Positions 12,357-38,212 are shown, counted from the first letter of the stretch. The stretch: 64,000 bases of DNA from Shinisaurus crocodilurus (GCA_021292165.1 CM037879.1:164354886-164418885), one strand, 5' to 3'. The notes: generated by a model from the sequence alone, not told the origin. Numbers and translations are program-made.

Positions 12357-12594
12357 GGAGTTTGCACATAACTGCAGCCTGTGGGTTAAACAAACCACTG
12401 GGTTGTTTAGCCCCTAAACAACCCATCAGTCCAGGTTTTCACATCATGCTCAACAGCCTACAAATGAGCCAATCATAGGTAGTTGAGTAAAAGTGGAAGT
12501 GGCAGGCACACAGGAGGCAGCATGCTTGCTCTCTGCTGCTCTTGCATGACAACCCATGGGTTGTTTAAACCATGTGTTGTTACATGTGAACCAG
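12357..12594. mobile_element. Probable DNA-transposon MITE with long inverted ends
   Basis: The left end (GCACATAACTGC..GGGTTAAACAA) is the rough inverse of the right end (TTGTTTAAACC..ACATGTGAACCAGG). It resembles the elements at 56277 and 57922. No clear target duplication. Confidence 0.5.
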
Positions 12595-25776
<13,182 letters not shown>

Positions 25777-26517
25777 GTAGTCGACCTGGGTCTGGCAAAA
25801 TGTGCCTCACCCCTCCAGCATCCAACCCAAGGAGAAAACTCACGATGGAAAACAAAAACAGATCCCTGCCTTAGAATTGGAGTATTTCCAGAACTTTATC
25901 CAGAACACCGGGTTTAAAAAAAAAGAAAGAAGCAAACCCTACTGATTTGTCATAGTGTCAGTACAGCAGCAATCTACTAAGTTTCTATAATGCCATTTTG
26001 GACTAATTTAAAAAAAAAAATCCCAGTTTTTACTTTTACTTAATGGTGAAATTGGTTGCTCTTGTATTTTATGAAAATGATTTTTTTAACCTTCATGCTA
26101 CATTAACTGCTGTCAACCTTCACTTGAAAAAATTAATAGAAAGATTATACTGGTTTGTTTCTTATTTTGATTGGAAGCAATTTATTGCTGCGTTTTGCAG
26201 TGACACGACCCATTTACATGGCGTTCTTGGCTTAGACTGCAGAAGAAGAACCTTAGGGAGATGTTGCTCCCATTGTTCTCAGACTACAATGGTGGAAGTA
26301 AAAGGAATAGAACTCTATGGCATGCCTGCTTGAAAGGTGTGACTTACAAATTCAGACAGTCTGGGAAGTCACCCATTTCATTCTTAGACTGCAAAAGCAC
26401 TGCTTGTATAAATCAGGAAGTATGTTTCACGAATGGCAATTGAAATGCCAGGGTCTCGGCAAACTTGATTGGGATTATGAGTTGTGTGGCCTTCACTCTT
26501 CGCTCTTGTCAGTCAAT

Positions 26518-26523
26518 AATAAA
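26518..26523 (+). terminator. Candidate proximal polyadenylation signal of ETF1
   Basis: Canonical AATAAA, about 740 bases after the ETF1 stop. Confidence 0.5.
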
Positions 26524-27903
26524 CAGTTTCCACAAGCAAGCTAATACTACTTTTGCTTGGTTCTGTTCTTTACTAGGGATTGGGTTTTTTAGTTTTGCTT
26601 TGGGACTGCATAAGCTGCCTTGGTGGATCAACGTCAAAATTTCGCAAACTGCTTTAAATGCAAGTAGCTAGCAAAAAATGTGACTGACGTAAACCTTGGC
26701 ACTGGTGGCTGTGAAGCTTCTGTAGAAATTAGTAAGGTTTTTTAGAAGCTTGGTGCCAAAGGTTCACATTCAACACTGTGGCATAGCTCATGCAAGGCAT
26801 ATAGCTCACTTTCCTGCATTCCCCTGGGACTGGCTGATTTTCTAAAGGATACTCTGATATTTTAGTGCCTAGCTCTGTTCATTTTCCTCTTGTCATTCTT
26901 GTATTGGTCAAACGCTCCCCAACTTGCAAATTTTGCATATCGTTCCAGTAATCCTGTCTCACTTGAATTGAAGGGAGAGTGTCTTAACTAAGCCTTCTCA
27001 TCACAGTGTATACTTAAAAGAGGTCCAAAATGACTTTCTGTCAATGTGAGCAATAGAATTTGTATCTTTTTATAACTCAGCAAGCAGGCAGTGTGTGTGT
27101 GATTGTCCACAAGATGTGTCCACATTGGGTGGAATCTCTTACAGAAGCCCTTTGTGAGTCTGAGTATGCAATTTGATTTGCAGAACGCCTGATCACAAGC
27201 ATCCGTGTGCTCTTCAAGGCAGTGCACTTTGATTTTGCCATTGTAAATGGGTCTGCTATGACATGACAAGAGCAGAAAAATTGGGTGTAAATTTACATTT
27301 TTGAATATACTGCTTGTTTCACATTTAGGGTATGCAGCTCCTTTTTTTTTGGTAGTTTTATTTTTACTATTTAAGTTTGGAAATGATGCCAAATTTTTGT
27401 ATCTCTTTAATCAATGTGTTATCTCTGGTGATATATATTGCATTATATATTGATGTATATATCAATATATACTGATATGTATTACACTTACACAGACACA
27501 TTAAAAGGGTGAGAATCCTAGCCTTTTGCATACTACATAGCCTCTTCAGAGAGCTCCCAAGCAGTGATATCTTGGTGTTGTGATGTACAGAAATGGAGAA
27601 GAGTATTAAACCATATTTAAGAATATATCCTGGATTCTTGATTTTGTTTTCCTTGGGGGAGGGTTGCAGCATTGGCTGCTGTTCATCAGATAACTTTGAA
27701 TTGTCTGGAACAGAACACTAATACTTTCTAATGGTTGACTGGTACTTGATTCTAAAAAAATGCCCTAGTATATGTCAGTGGTGCCTTAAAACACCAGCAT
27801 GCAGCGTGCTGCCAAGTTCAACATCACTAAAGGCTGGATTTCATCTCCGGAGCAAATGCTTCCTAATGGTTGCTTAGTCCTCCCAACAGAATAACCAGTT
27901 TAA

Positions 27904-28026
27904 GTATGCATCTGACAAAGTGGGCTCTGACTCACAAAAGCTTATACCATGATAAATTGGTTGGCCATTAAGGTGCCACAAGTGTCTTCAGGTTTTTGCT
28001 GCAGTTGACTAGTATGGCTACCCTTT
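27904..28026 (+). mobile_element. Interspersed repeat within the putative ETF1 3' UTR
   Basis: Has the ATCTGACAAAGTGGGCTCTG, AAAGCTTATACCATGATAAA and AAGGTGCCACAAGTGTCTTC blocks, then GACTAGTATGGCTACCC. The same blocks occur at 44459-44626. Similar sequences are abundant in sauropsids. I do not assign a class. Confidence 0.55.
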
Positions 28027-28686
28027 TTGGTAATTTTCTCAAGTAATGGGGCCTAAAACCTTCACAGTAGTTCTTCCCACTAGCTTTTATACATGACTGT
28101 GGTGTTTTCTAGGTCATGTTGACACATTTTCAGATGCTCTGCTTGATAGCAGTTTGGTAGAGAATTACTGCTGTATTTATCTAAGCATGAAAGTGAAAAT
28201 AGATAATTTGACTTGAGACATAAAAGCATAATCCAGCTCAACAATTACCTCTGTGCTTTTCTGAATGCCCAGATTTTTAGAGGCAGTAAGATCTGGGCCC
28301 TTGACTGCATTCATATGCATAGGCACTTCTGTTCAGCCACTGAGTCCTATTTTTAAGATAGCGAATCTCTAGCTATCACAGATCTGGATAGTTAAGCCCT
28401 CTGAGATTTTCCTTCTCGCCCTTTCTTTCCACAGGAGGAACTGTGCTGTTGGACGGAAAGCTGTGGGGAGACATGGGGTGCTAGTCGGGGATATATGCCA
28501 AGAAATGGAAAACTTGGGTGGAAGATGACCCAAGATACATGGGTTAAGCAACAGGGCCCCAGAAGTAGACGCCTAGAGATGTGGACCAGGGATGACTTTT
28601 TAAAGTGTTTTTTCCTAAGGACCTGATGTGTTTTTCTGAAAAACTGAACATCTTTGAATTCTGAAATATTTCCTTTTACAATGATG

Positions 28687-28692
28687 AATAAA
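28687..28692 (+). terminator. Candidate distal polyadenylation signal of ETF1
   Basis: Canonical AATAAA followed by a GT-rich stretch (GTGTTTGAG), the usual arrangement for cleavage and polyadenylation. Another AATAAA lies at 28868. Confidence 0.5.
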
Positions 28693-28710
28693 GTGTTTGA
28701 GATAAGGTGT

Positions 28711-31049
28711 TCACATATTGCTACCCAGTTTGTACGCTTTCAAAGTGATTTCTAAAGACTGTAATAAGACACCGGAGATATAAAATTTCTGGAAATGTTG
28801 AAGCAATGGGGGAAAATACTTTAATCCTCCCTGTAAAATTTCCAGTATAATTATTTCTTCCATTCTTAATAAAATCATTGATGGAATGTATCCTTTACTG
28901 ATAGACATTTAGGGATGCTCCAAGTCATACTTAGTTTCCCAACATGTGACTAGAGTTGCCATACAATAACATGTGAAGAAAATGTGTATTCTTGATAGTT
29001 TGGGGTTTGCTCTATAGAGTCCTGTGTTTCTGAGTGTGTTCTGGTTAGATGCTGTGTACAAAAGGGGATAAAAGGTCACTCTTCAAATAATAGATTGTAA
29101 CTTGGTTTGCTCATAAAATTGTATATTAAATTTAAAAGAATTCAGACAATAATGACAAATTTACTGTATATTTTTCCATTTTTCTTTGTAAAAAAAAATT
29201 CCTGCAAGAAACAGGAAAAGGCATGATTTCAAAATTTCCAGAAATGTTACATCTGTACAGGAGCTTGAGGTAGATAATTCAAAGATTTTAGGGGAAATGG
29301 TGAGGAGACAAGAGTAAGAAAAGTACGTAGAGTTGTGCACTGACCACAAGATTTGACTTGGACCCCAATTTGGCACTTTAAAAAGCAGCCTGATTTTACT
29401 CAGACTGCTTTGAAGGCCAATGTTAGGCTTGGGTACCAATACCGAGTCAAGATCCAAAAATCTAGGCTTTCTGCCTCCCATTGACTACCATGGGGATTTA
29501 CAAAAAGAGCTAACCTGCCAGGTTTCTTTTTTTATCATTTTTTTATTTTGAAAGAAAAGCAAAACCAGACAGACAAAAAGCAAAAAACAGAGAAACAATA
29601 CAGTACAAAAACTAAACTAGAATGGACTTCTGAATCGGAAACCAGGTTTCAGAAGGATTGGTGCAGGGTCTAGGGAACCTCAATGATTAAGAACCAATTT
29701 AAGGCTTTTTCCATGCTGAAACCTTGAGGCATTGGAAGAATGGCCCCTTGCCTTCCCCCAAAGCACTGTGATAGTAGCCCCTGGTAAAACATGCTCTAGG
29801 ATTAGAAGATGGATTTGTCAGTCAACCATAACCCCTCCCTACCGCCCTGAGTGTTTAGAGAAAAAGCAAACTTTTAGGGATGTTGGAGAAATTCGCAACG
29901 GACTCAGATGAGTTTAGAGATCTATGAATCAAACCTGTGGATTCTGCAGTGGACCTGCTTTCCCCGAATCGCACAGATTCCACGGACTTTTTAACTTTCT
30001 GTAATTTTACACAAATTTAGTTGTAGAAAAACACAAAAAATAAAGCCGACCAAAAATGCACACTTCCCCCTATAGACTAAAGCGTGAAAATGTGCATTTG
30101 GGGGGGATTTGCGCAAAATCCGATTCCGTCAATGAGTGGACGATAGAATGAAATGGTGATAGTGCCTGACAATCCGCAAAATGCAGATGGAACGGATTTA
30201 ACAGACTCTACTTCCCTAAGCAAAAGATGCTGTTTTTGGGGAGACACTGCCTGCCTTTCTGAAGCCAAATCACGAATGAAGCCTCATGCAGGGTCCAGTT
30301 TCAGTTCTGGTCACTTCAGAGGGAATCCTGCTTTCTCTCAGGAAGCACTTGAAACTATGAAGGGGCCCAATTCATCTCGGGCTATGGTCAAATCAGATGC
30401 ATATTTTAGCAGTGCTACGTTCAATATATTTCTGAGCTGGTGTTGGCTGCCTAGTTACTGAATTCCTCTGAAGGCAAGATCTTGAGTCATCAGTCTTGCC
30501 TTTCCTTCCTGACTGTCATTTTCACGTCTGGCAATCATGTTCATAGAATGAGGCTTTCCTGCCTTCTTGTTCCTCTGAGCCCCCTACACCCCCAGAACAT
30601 CTGTGTGTTACAGGACCTTTTGGGATGATGGGAGGAGTAGTAGTTGTGAAACCACCACCACCCCCTTTTTTTGTGAACAAAAGTTTAGATCCAAGTCAGA
30701 ATACCCATCATGCTAACAGGCAGACTCTTGAAACTGGTCTCAATCTCTTTGACAAGCCTTTCATATGTTATTCCTCAGAGGCTGAAAACCCATTGCAGTC
30801 ATGATCCTCTGCTAACCTAACTGACATCAAATACGGTTGCTCTGTTTTATTCCACTTCTGTCATCACTTAGGGTAATAAAAGAAAGTGCAAATGTTTCGA
30901 TTTTGCAGAATGTCTAGCAGAATAGGAAGCAAGCAAAATCTTGGGCATAGAAAGTGCAGCTGACTGGCAAAATGTTCCTAGCTGCATATGCTTGCACATC
31001 TTCTAATGAAAATATGTACGATGTCCCTAAAATAAGGCTCTGTATCAGG
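28711..31049. other. Intergenic sequence downstream of ETF1
   Basis: No gene recognised. Near 29875-30225 there are inverted motifs (TTAGGGATGTTGG and ACTTCCCTAAG, GTGCATTT and AAATGCAC) that could be an old DNA transposon. A poly-T/poly-A-like stretch is at 29525-29640. Confidence 0.4.
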
Positions 31050-33660
31050 GGGCTGGAGAATGACCAATATAATGACATTTAAAAAATAAAAAGGGATCCT
31101 GGAAATTACAGGCCAGTTAGTTTAACATCTGTTCCAGATAAATTGGTTAAAAGCATTATTAAAGATAAAATTAGTAAGCATATATAGAAAGACAATCCCT
31201 GCTGAGAAAGAATCAAAATGGCTTCTGCAAAGGTAAGCCCTGTCTCAACCTTTTAGAGTTCTTTGAGGGTGTCAATAAACGTGGACAGGAGTGATCTGGT
31301 AGATTTTGTTTACTTGGACTTCCAAAAGGCTTTTGACAAATTCCCTCACCAAGACTCCTGAGCAAACTTAGCAGTCATGGAATAGGATGAGAGATTCTCT
31401 TATGGATCAGTAACTGGTGAAAGCAAAGAGTAGGAATAAATGGTAAATTCTCCCAATGGAGGGATGTAAACGGTGGGGTCCTACAGGCATCTATTGGGAC
31501 CAATGCTTTAAAAAAAATTTTTTTACTGAGTTTTTCCAAAACCAATTACAATAATTGCAAATAATAACCAAACAATTACAAAAACAACATGAACCTTGTG
31601 CACCCCCCACCCTCTTGGGACCAAGCTATATTCCCCAAAAGATATCAAATATTATTCTATATTCCAAAAATGTAACAAATCTTGACATGGTTCATTGCCC
31701 TTCCCCCTTATCAACACATAATCCAAATTTTTTTACCCCAAATGCTTACAAAAGTGTTTTTCTCCAATTGTCCTTTTTGACATTTGATATTACAGGTTAA
31801 TTTATCATTTCACGCGATATTCCATATTCCCATACCTCTTTGTACCACTCAGTAATTGAAAAGGCATGTTTAACTTTCCATTTCCTAGCTATGATTAATT
31901 TAGCCTCTGTTAACAGATTCACAATCAGTTCTTTAGTATTTTTAAAGCAAACTACCCTTTCTGTTATTGATAACAATGCTAATTTTGGGCAGACCTCTAG
32001 TTCCATTCCAATTATTTCCGAAATTTCTGCAAACACTTTCTGCCAGAATTCCAGAACATGTGAGCATATGTATCTTTTTCTTTACACCCTCTCCAACACA
32101 GTGCGGAGCAGTTATTATCTATACAATTTAATCTTACTGGAGTTAGATACCATCTCCATACCACTTTGTAAAAATTCTCTTTTATCCTAGTTGACAGAAC
32201 TCTTACGATACGTCTGTTCCAAATATTTCTCCAACTTTGTTTCGATATCTCATCATCAAATTCATTGTGCCATGCCACTTTAAGAGAATCTTTGTGTTCT
32301 TCTGCTTTTTGTAACATTGAATATAAAACCTTTGTTGTACCACTTGTTGAAACATTACCTTCTATAGCTTCTCTAGTCAAAACTATCTTTTCAAAATTAG
32401 TTAATTATCTTTCACTATCAAATCTTGTCCTCCACTTCTTTAACCACAGTTCCAGTTGCAGTAAATTTAATTATGAAATTCTTCCTCTTCCTACTATTTC
32501 TAATATATGTTCTCTAGTCTTCAATTTTTCCACCCAATCCATTAATTTAATCATATTTTTCTTTCTTAGTATAGTTTCTAAATGTCTTACATTTTCTGGA
32601 AAGTCTTCCATTGCCACTACAGGAGTTAATGGAGATACCTCTGGTATGAAAATTTTCCTCTTACTGTTCCAACTCTCTAACATACTCCTCAAAGGACCAA
32701 TGCTTTTCAACTTGCTCATAAATGCTCTGGAATTAGGAGTGAGCGATGAAGTGGCCAAGTTTGCTGATGAACCAAATTATTTTGGAGGGTTAAAACAAAA
32801 AGGGATTGTGAAGAACTCCAAAAGGATCTCTCTAAACTAGGAGAATGGGTATCAAAATGGCAAATGCGGTTCAATGTAAGCAAGTGTAAAATGATGCACG
32901 TTGAGGCAAAACATCCCAACTTCGCATATAAGCTAATGGGATCTGAACTAGCAGTGACTGACCAAGAAAGAGATCTTGGGGTTGTGGTGGTCAGCTTCAT
33001 GAAAATGTCGACCTAGTATGTGGCTGCAGTATGATAAAACTGCCAATATCATACTGCCCTTATACAAATCTATGGTGTGACCACATTTAGAATACTGTGT
33101 ACAGTTCTGGTCACCACATCTAAAAAAAGGATATTGTAGAGTTGGAAAAAGTGCAGAAAAGGGCACCTAAAAAAATGATCAAGGAGCTGGAGCGACGGTC
33201 CCCTACGAGGAAATGTTACAACATCTGGGACTGTTTAGCTTAGAGGGGACAGTGGAGAAGGCATTTTTCTCCCTCTCATAATATTAGAACCCAGGGTCAT
33301 CCCATGAAGCTGGTGGGATATTCAGAACAGATAAAAGGAACTACTTTACACAGCACATAAACTATGGAATTCGCTACCACAAGATATAGTGATGGCCACC
33401 AATTTGGATGTCTTTAAAAGCGAATTAGACAAATACATGGAGGATAAGGCTATCAATGGCTGCTAGTCCTGATGGCTGTATGTACCTTCAATATCAGAAG
33501 CAGTATGCATATGAACGCCAGTCTCTGGGGAACACAGGCAAGAGGGTGCTATTGCACTCATCCTACTTCTGGGTTTCCCACAGGCAGCTGGTTGGCCATT
33601 GTGCAAACAAAATGCTGAACTAGATGGACCTTTGGTCTGATCCAGCTTAGCATTCTTATG
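31050..33660 (+). mobile_element. CR1-type LINE of the L3-like group, split by an L1
   Basis: The conceptual reading runs through a reverse-transcriptase entry block (GNYRPVSL-like at about 31085-31130), the FADD region at about 32757-32770 (decayed to FADE), MQFNVSKCKMMHV-like and ERDLGVVV blocks, and ends with a 3' UTR whose last bases (GGACCTTTGGTCTGATCCAG...CTTATGT) match the L3/CR1 end type. Multiple stops and frameshifts are present. The interval 31510-32693 is a later insertion. Confidence 0.85.
31510..32693 (-). mobile_element. 5'-truncated L1 LINE inserted in the CR1
   Basis: A 13-bp duplication GGACCAATGCTTT flanks it (31497-31509 and 32694-32706). On the minus strand, broken frames (32758-32471, 32380-32012, 32036-31797) give the C-terminal part of L1 ORF2, including the CWR-x-C..TYAHMFW zinc-knuckle-like motif. 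The T-rich start on the + strand near 31518-31525 is the expected poly-A side. Removing it restores continuity of the CR1. Confidence 0.85.
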
Positions 33661-34523
33661 TGTTCTAGAAGTAAGAATGCAGATGTCCCCACTCCCCAAA
33701 CCAGGCTGAATATACAGCCCAGTTGGCAATTCTATGTTCACCTAGCCCCCCATGTATCCTCCCCTTCCAAATTAGCCAAAGAACAAATAAAAGCAGAACT
33801 CACACCTGACTCTCTTCTTCCTCTCCCTCTAAGGTCTTGACAATAAAGCCAAGTACCATGATGTCATAGTGGTAGGCTTATGATGGAAGCCAGCCTCTCT
33901 TCTTGCTCAGTAGTACTGAGTACTTTCTGAAGGAAGAGGCCAGGTTGCTGCTCTAAAGCCAGGTAGGTGTTTTTCAGATAAGGGTGTGGTAGGTTGGGTA
34001 CTGTGTACAGGGGGAGTTTGGATGTGTTTTCAGAAGGGTGCTAGCCACAGTTTCTAGAACAAGCTGCCATACAATGAATACCCCCCCCCCATCTGATGGG
34101 AGAGAATGGATAATCTCATAAAGCTGTTAGAAGGTATAGAGTTTGTTGGATTGTGTCCTCAAGTCCCCAGCATACCAGAACTTTCGATGGGTTTCTCATC
34201 AGCAATTACATAGCTGTGCGCTCAAATATATTGAGTTGGATCTAGACATTTGGTTATATCCAAGGTTACACTAGCGGAAATATTACAAGAGTTGGCGTTC
34301 TGTAGTGGTTGTACAACTGCTAGCAGAACAACTAGCACAAGCAACACATAGCCTAATGATGTAATAAGTTTTGGAACACTTTGCACAACAAGCTTGTGGA
34401 TGTCTTGCACAATGCACCCTGCGCAAGTGGAATCCAAGTATTGGATTTGACACTTGCGCAAGGAAGCAAACAGGGTTTCTACAAGCAGTAGAAGCGTTGT
34501 ACTAGCATAATGAAATAACTAGA
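33661..34523. other. Intergenic, nothing secure
   Basis: The stretch 34235-34465 has inverted words (GTTGGATCTAG, CTTGCGCAAG) suggestive of a MITE. A poly-C run lies near 34081. No gene. Confidence 0.4.
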
Positions 34524-34766
34524 TTTTATTTATTTATTTATTTATTTATTACATTTATACCCCACCTTTTTTCCTGCAAGGAACTCAAGGCGGCTTACAT
34601 AATCCTCCTCTCCATTTTATCCTCACAACAACCCTGTGAGGTAGGTTAGGCTGAGAGGCAGTGACTGGCCTAAAGTCACCCAGTGAGTTTCATGGCTGAG
34701 CGGGGACTAGAACCTGGATCTCCCAAGTCCCAGTCCAACACTCTAACCACTATGCCACACTGGCTT
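34524..34766 (-). mobile_element. MIR/CORE-type SINE, near full length
   Basis: It begins on the + strand with a TTTA repeat tail, then AAGGCGGCTTACATAATCC, the core and the tRNA-like head ending ATGCCACACTGGC. It forms an inverted pair with 35043-35274. Confidence 0.87.
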
Positions 34767-34770
34767 TATG

Positions 34771-34871
34771 CATAGAATCATAGAAATCATAGAAAAGTGG
34801 AGTTGGAAGGGGCCTACAAGGCCATCGAGTCCAATCCCCTGCTCAATGCAGGAATTCAGGTCAAAGCATCA
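34771..34871 (-). mobile_element. CR1 LINE 3'-end fragment
   Basis: CATAGAATCATAG followed by the GTTGGAAGGGGCCTACAAGG block and CCCCTGCTCAATGCAGGAAT, as at 4529. It directly abuts the SINE. Confidence 0.85.
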
Positions 34872-35042
34872 CTTGAACTTATTCTTAATCTGGCTTGATT
34901 TAATCAAGTTATGACGTACCTTAATTTGTAATAGTAGCTGTGACAGGGAAGTTCTTGTCCCTTTCTGTATGTAGAAATATGTGCTACTTTTGAGCTTAAA
35001 GCCAGTAATATTTGGTAAGCCAATTTGGTAATATTTGGGAGA

Positions 35043-35274
35043 ACCAGTGTGACGTAGTGGTTAGAGTGTTGGACTGGGACTCGGGAGATCCAGGTTCTAG
35101 TCCCCGCTCGGCCATGAAGCTCACTGGGTGACCTTGGGCCAGTCACTGACTCTCAGCCTAACCTACCTCACAGGGTTGTTGTGAGGATAAAATTGAGAGG
35201 AGGGGGAGGATTATGTAAGCTGCCTTAGGTTCCTTGCAGGAAAAAAGGCGGGGTATAAATAAATAAAAATAAAA
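35043..35274 (+). mobile_element. MIR/CORE-type SINE, near full length
   Basis: Head GTGTGACGTAGTGGTTAGAG, core and tail GGCGGGGTATAAATAAATAA are complete. Its 5' end faces that of the minus-strand copy at 34524-34766. Confidence 0.87.
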
Positions 35275-35300
35275 TTTAGTCATACTCAGATAGATTCATT

Positions 35301-35510
35301 GGGTTGGATCCAGGATCTGCCTTCTGTGAGAGACTGGGCTCTGATCACATAAGGTCCACCCAATTTGGGGGGGGCTTCCCCACACCACAGTTCACCCATT
35401 CAGCAAGGTCTCCTCACTCCCTGTGTAGCATTTTCAGGGGGCTGGAGGTGCTACCCTGGAAGGGAGAGGACAGGAAAGTTCTTGATCCAACATAAATCTG
35501 GATCCAACCC
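35301..35510. mobile_element. Putative MITE with GGGTTGGATCCAG ends
   Basis: GGGTTGGATCCAG at 35301 and its inverse CTGGATCCAACCC ending at 35510. ATT is present on both sides, so a 3-bp duplication is possible. The class is not assigned. Confidence 0.5.
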
Positions 35511-36044
35511 ATTGAAATCAGCGGAACTTAAGTTAGTAATGACTAACGTAAGTCCAATGAGTTCTACTCAAGTATGACAAAGTCTGGATCCAACCCTGTT
35601 ACCTTTAGACTTTGTACTTTTTTTATTCTTTAAACAAAAGCAATGCATTTATTTGGCTATAGCATGCAGCCCATAATAGTCCAGGAACTCACCTGCAAGA
35701 ACTTCCTTTCTGCAGTAGTTTCTTAAGTGGTCCAGTTGCTGTTTTCCCATTCCCATAACCTGGAAAGAAGTAGGTACAGCTCCTGAAAAGCATTGTGGGG
35801 GCAGATTGTACTGAACATATAGTTATGAAGGAGGTTTGGTGGAGAGAGAGAGAGAGTGAGAATTGAACCAACTCCAGTGAGAAGGTGTAGCTTGTATTGA
35901 AACTTTTAGGTGTGAGGGGGCATTTTTAGGAGTTCTGCATCACCTTGCTTGCTTTCTGAGACCCCCGCACACACACACACAACAACCCAGAGCCCCTCCA
36001 ACAGCCAATGCTAGCAAGGATAGCTGGGGTGTGTGGCTGTACAT
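35511..36044. other. Intergenic, nothing secure
   Basis: Contains GGAACTTAAGTTAG / GACTAACGTAAGTCC inverted words and a short GA tract near 35848. No gene. Confidence 0.4.
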
Positions 36045-36262
36045 AGTTGATTGAGTTTATTTCTTACATCCCACCATTCCTGCAAGGAGATCAAAGTGGT
36101 ACACACTGTTCTCCCCAGCCCCATTTTATCCAACCCTGTGAGGTAAGTTAGGTTGAAAAAGAGCGACTGGCCCAAGATCACAGAGTGAGCTTCATGGCTG
36201 AGTTGGGATTTGAACTCAGGCCTCCTTGATCCTGCTCCAACACTCCTACTTCAACCCCACTG
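36045..36262 (-). mobile_element. MIR/CORE-type SINE, diverged copy
   Basis: The same order of blocks as the other minus-strand copies (CATCCCACCATTCCTGCAAGG, CCCTGTGAGGTAAGTTAGG, GAGCTTCATGGCTGAG) but visibly more diverged. Confidence 0.75.
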
Positions 36263-36639
36263 CTACCTCCCCCCCCTCCCAATAGTGCCGTAGACTTGCA
36301 GGTGGTGCGATCCTGTTTTGAAAGAAGTGGTATGAGGTCTCTGTATGTGCACAGCTGCGCGAGCCATTTGCAACGTATGTGACAAAATGAATGGCATTTC
36401 TATACTTTCTAAGGATGCTTGGCAATACACTGAACTAACCGTTTAAAATCGTGCATTTACAACTGCAGTCTAGATCAGATTTGTCTGTTGGAATATAGTC
36501 ATCAGACCTTCAAGAACAACCATTTAACAATAACAAAAAAATACTAAATATCAATACAAAGATAAAGTAACAGACTAATTTCAATTTACAGTTTGAGAAC
36601 TTTGGGAATTTTCAGAGGCTGGAATTGTTTAATGCACAA

Positions 36640-36642
<3 letters not shown>

Positions 36643-36692
<50 letters not shown>
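36643..36692. repeat. (TC)n microsatellite
   Basis: About 50 uninterrupted bases of CT dinucleotides. Confidence 0.97.
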
Positions 36693-36695
<3 letters not shown>

Positions 36696-36726
36696 CAATA
36701 TTTTATGTTGAAAATCAGGAAAATAG

Positions 36727-36818
36727 GTTGCAATCCTAACCCACTTCCCTGGGAAATAGGAACTCCCTTGAACTCAACAGGACTTCCTTTTGAGTGGACA
36801 TGCGTAAGATTGCACGGT
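36727..36818. repeat. Short palindromic interspersed repeat
   Basis: The outer words GGTTGCAATCCTAA and AAGATTGCAC are inverted, with TTGAACTCAACAGGACTT in the centre. The same family in the other orientation is at 44026-44112. Confidence 0.6.
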
Positions 36819-37244
36819 TAATTTTCTCAAAATTAGAGATTAAGGAAGTCTAACGTGATGCTTATTATTGTACCAGACATGACTGGTGAAAGCATTTTGT
36901 TGTTATTTGAGGTGAACTTACTCCTCCTGAGGCAAAATAGATGACACCAAATCGAAGAGACTGTATTTGACAACTAAGCTCAGGGTGTTTTTTAGGACCC
37001 ACAGTAGCTCTGAGATGATAAATCTCCAGGAGGAAAGAGTGAAATAAATTTTGATTAATCTCCACCTACCAATTGGAAGGCTGAGAGTGTCCAATTTAGA
37101 AACATTGGATCTAGCTTTTGCTTGGTTTGTCCTTTATTTTTCATTATTCAGACATGGGTGAATAGTGCTGGAATAGTTAGGTTTGCTTGCTGCTCATACT
37201 AAATGGGAGCCAAAACTCTCAAACCACAATCAGATTAGATACTG

Positions 37245-37420
37245 TGAAGGACCAGCACCCGGGTCCTATGCGTGAGTTCGGCGCTTAACGGGTTAACCGG
37301 CACTGAGTTACAGCCCGTACAAGCAAGTGAAACCGACTAGGAGGTTTGCGTACACAAGAGGAAACTAGAGCCCTTTAAATGACCAAATAAGGCTTTATTT
37401 ATTTACACAAGATACGGAGC
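37245..37420. repeat. Possible LTR-like repeat, related to 2249
   Basis: It shares the ordered blocks TGTGA(A/G)GGACC, GAGTTCGG and GGGTTAACC with 2249. An ATTTATTTACAC block could be an inverted AATAAA. Its right boundary is not resolved and may extend toward 37830. No internal genes. Confidence 0.3.
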
Positions 37421-37966
37421 AGAACTAACAGCTTTCTAGGAATACTATAATGTCAACACAACCTGAGGTGACCTCTACGTTTATCAATGAAACAGGCTCC
37501 CAGGCTAGCGCCTTGGGATTAGTCAGTTACCTTAGACTAAAGACTTTACGCTAGTCAGTTTCAGCCTGGCTCCTGGTCGGCCGATCCGGGGATGAGAACA
37601 GCTTACTCCAGCTGCCGCTTGGAGGATGAACCTTGTTCCAAAGCACCCTGTGTTCCCAACAACCCCTCACAGGAAGGGAGAGGGGTTTTCTACCCCTGAG
37701 TTTCCCGCTCTTCCCACCCTCCAGGTCAGGTGGGGGCTTATGCCTGCCCCTTCGTATCAGGTGGGCTTATTCCTGCCCGGGAAGAAGGTGAGGTACTGGG
37801 TACTTTACAGCTCTTTGAGACTGCCCTGATAGTTTGATGGTCTTGATGGTCCTTTCTTGGGTTTTGTGGAATTCCACCGAGACTCTCCATTGTTGGGGAT
37901 GCCGGTCTGTCTGGCTGCTTCCCTGTAACTCAATCCCCCCTCCTCGCCCCCCTCCCCTGGACGGAG

Positions 37967-37968
<2 letters not shown>

Positions 37969-38000
<32 letters not shown>
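37969..38000. repeat. (TG)n microsatellite
   Basis: 32 bases of perfect TG. It produces artefactual His-Thr or Val-Cys ORFs. Confidence 0.97.
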
Positions 38001-38003
<3 letters not shown>

Positions 38004-38212
38004 ATGCATACTCGTATCAGGCTTTCTCCACAGATACATACATACCTGTGACTTCCCTGCAGTCTTCTTTCTATGGAAAGGGATATGCATCTGTGGCTTA
38101 CAACTAATGGAATATGGGTGAGTGAGGTGTGCTTATCCACCAGTTGAATACCTCATGCTGGGAGTTGCAGCCAGAAAACTCCCATAAAGATGAGCCATAG
38201 TGATAAGCAGGG

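Larger units (their letters stand above)
25777..28710 (+). other. ETF1: ETF1 3' UTR (extent inferred)
   Basis: AT-rich non-coding sequence follows the stop without a recognised gene. AATAAA hexamers occur at 26518 and 28687, and alternative short and long UTRs are plausible. An interspersed repeat at 27904-28026 would lie inside the long form. The end point is inferred from the signal, not from transcript data. Confidence 0.6.

Noticed and set aside
37767..38140. ORFs with His-Thr or Val-Cys runs
   Set aside because: They are translations of the TG microsatellite at 37969-38000.
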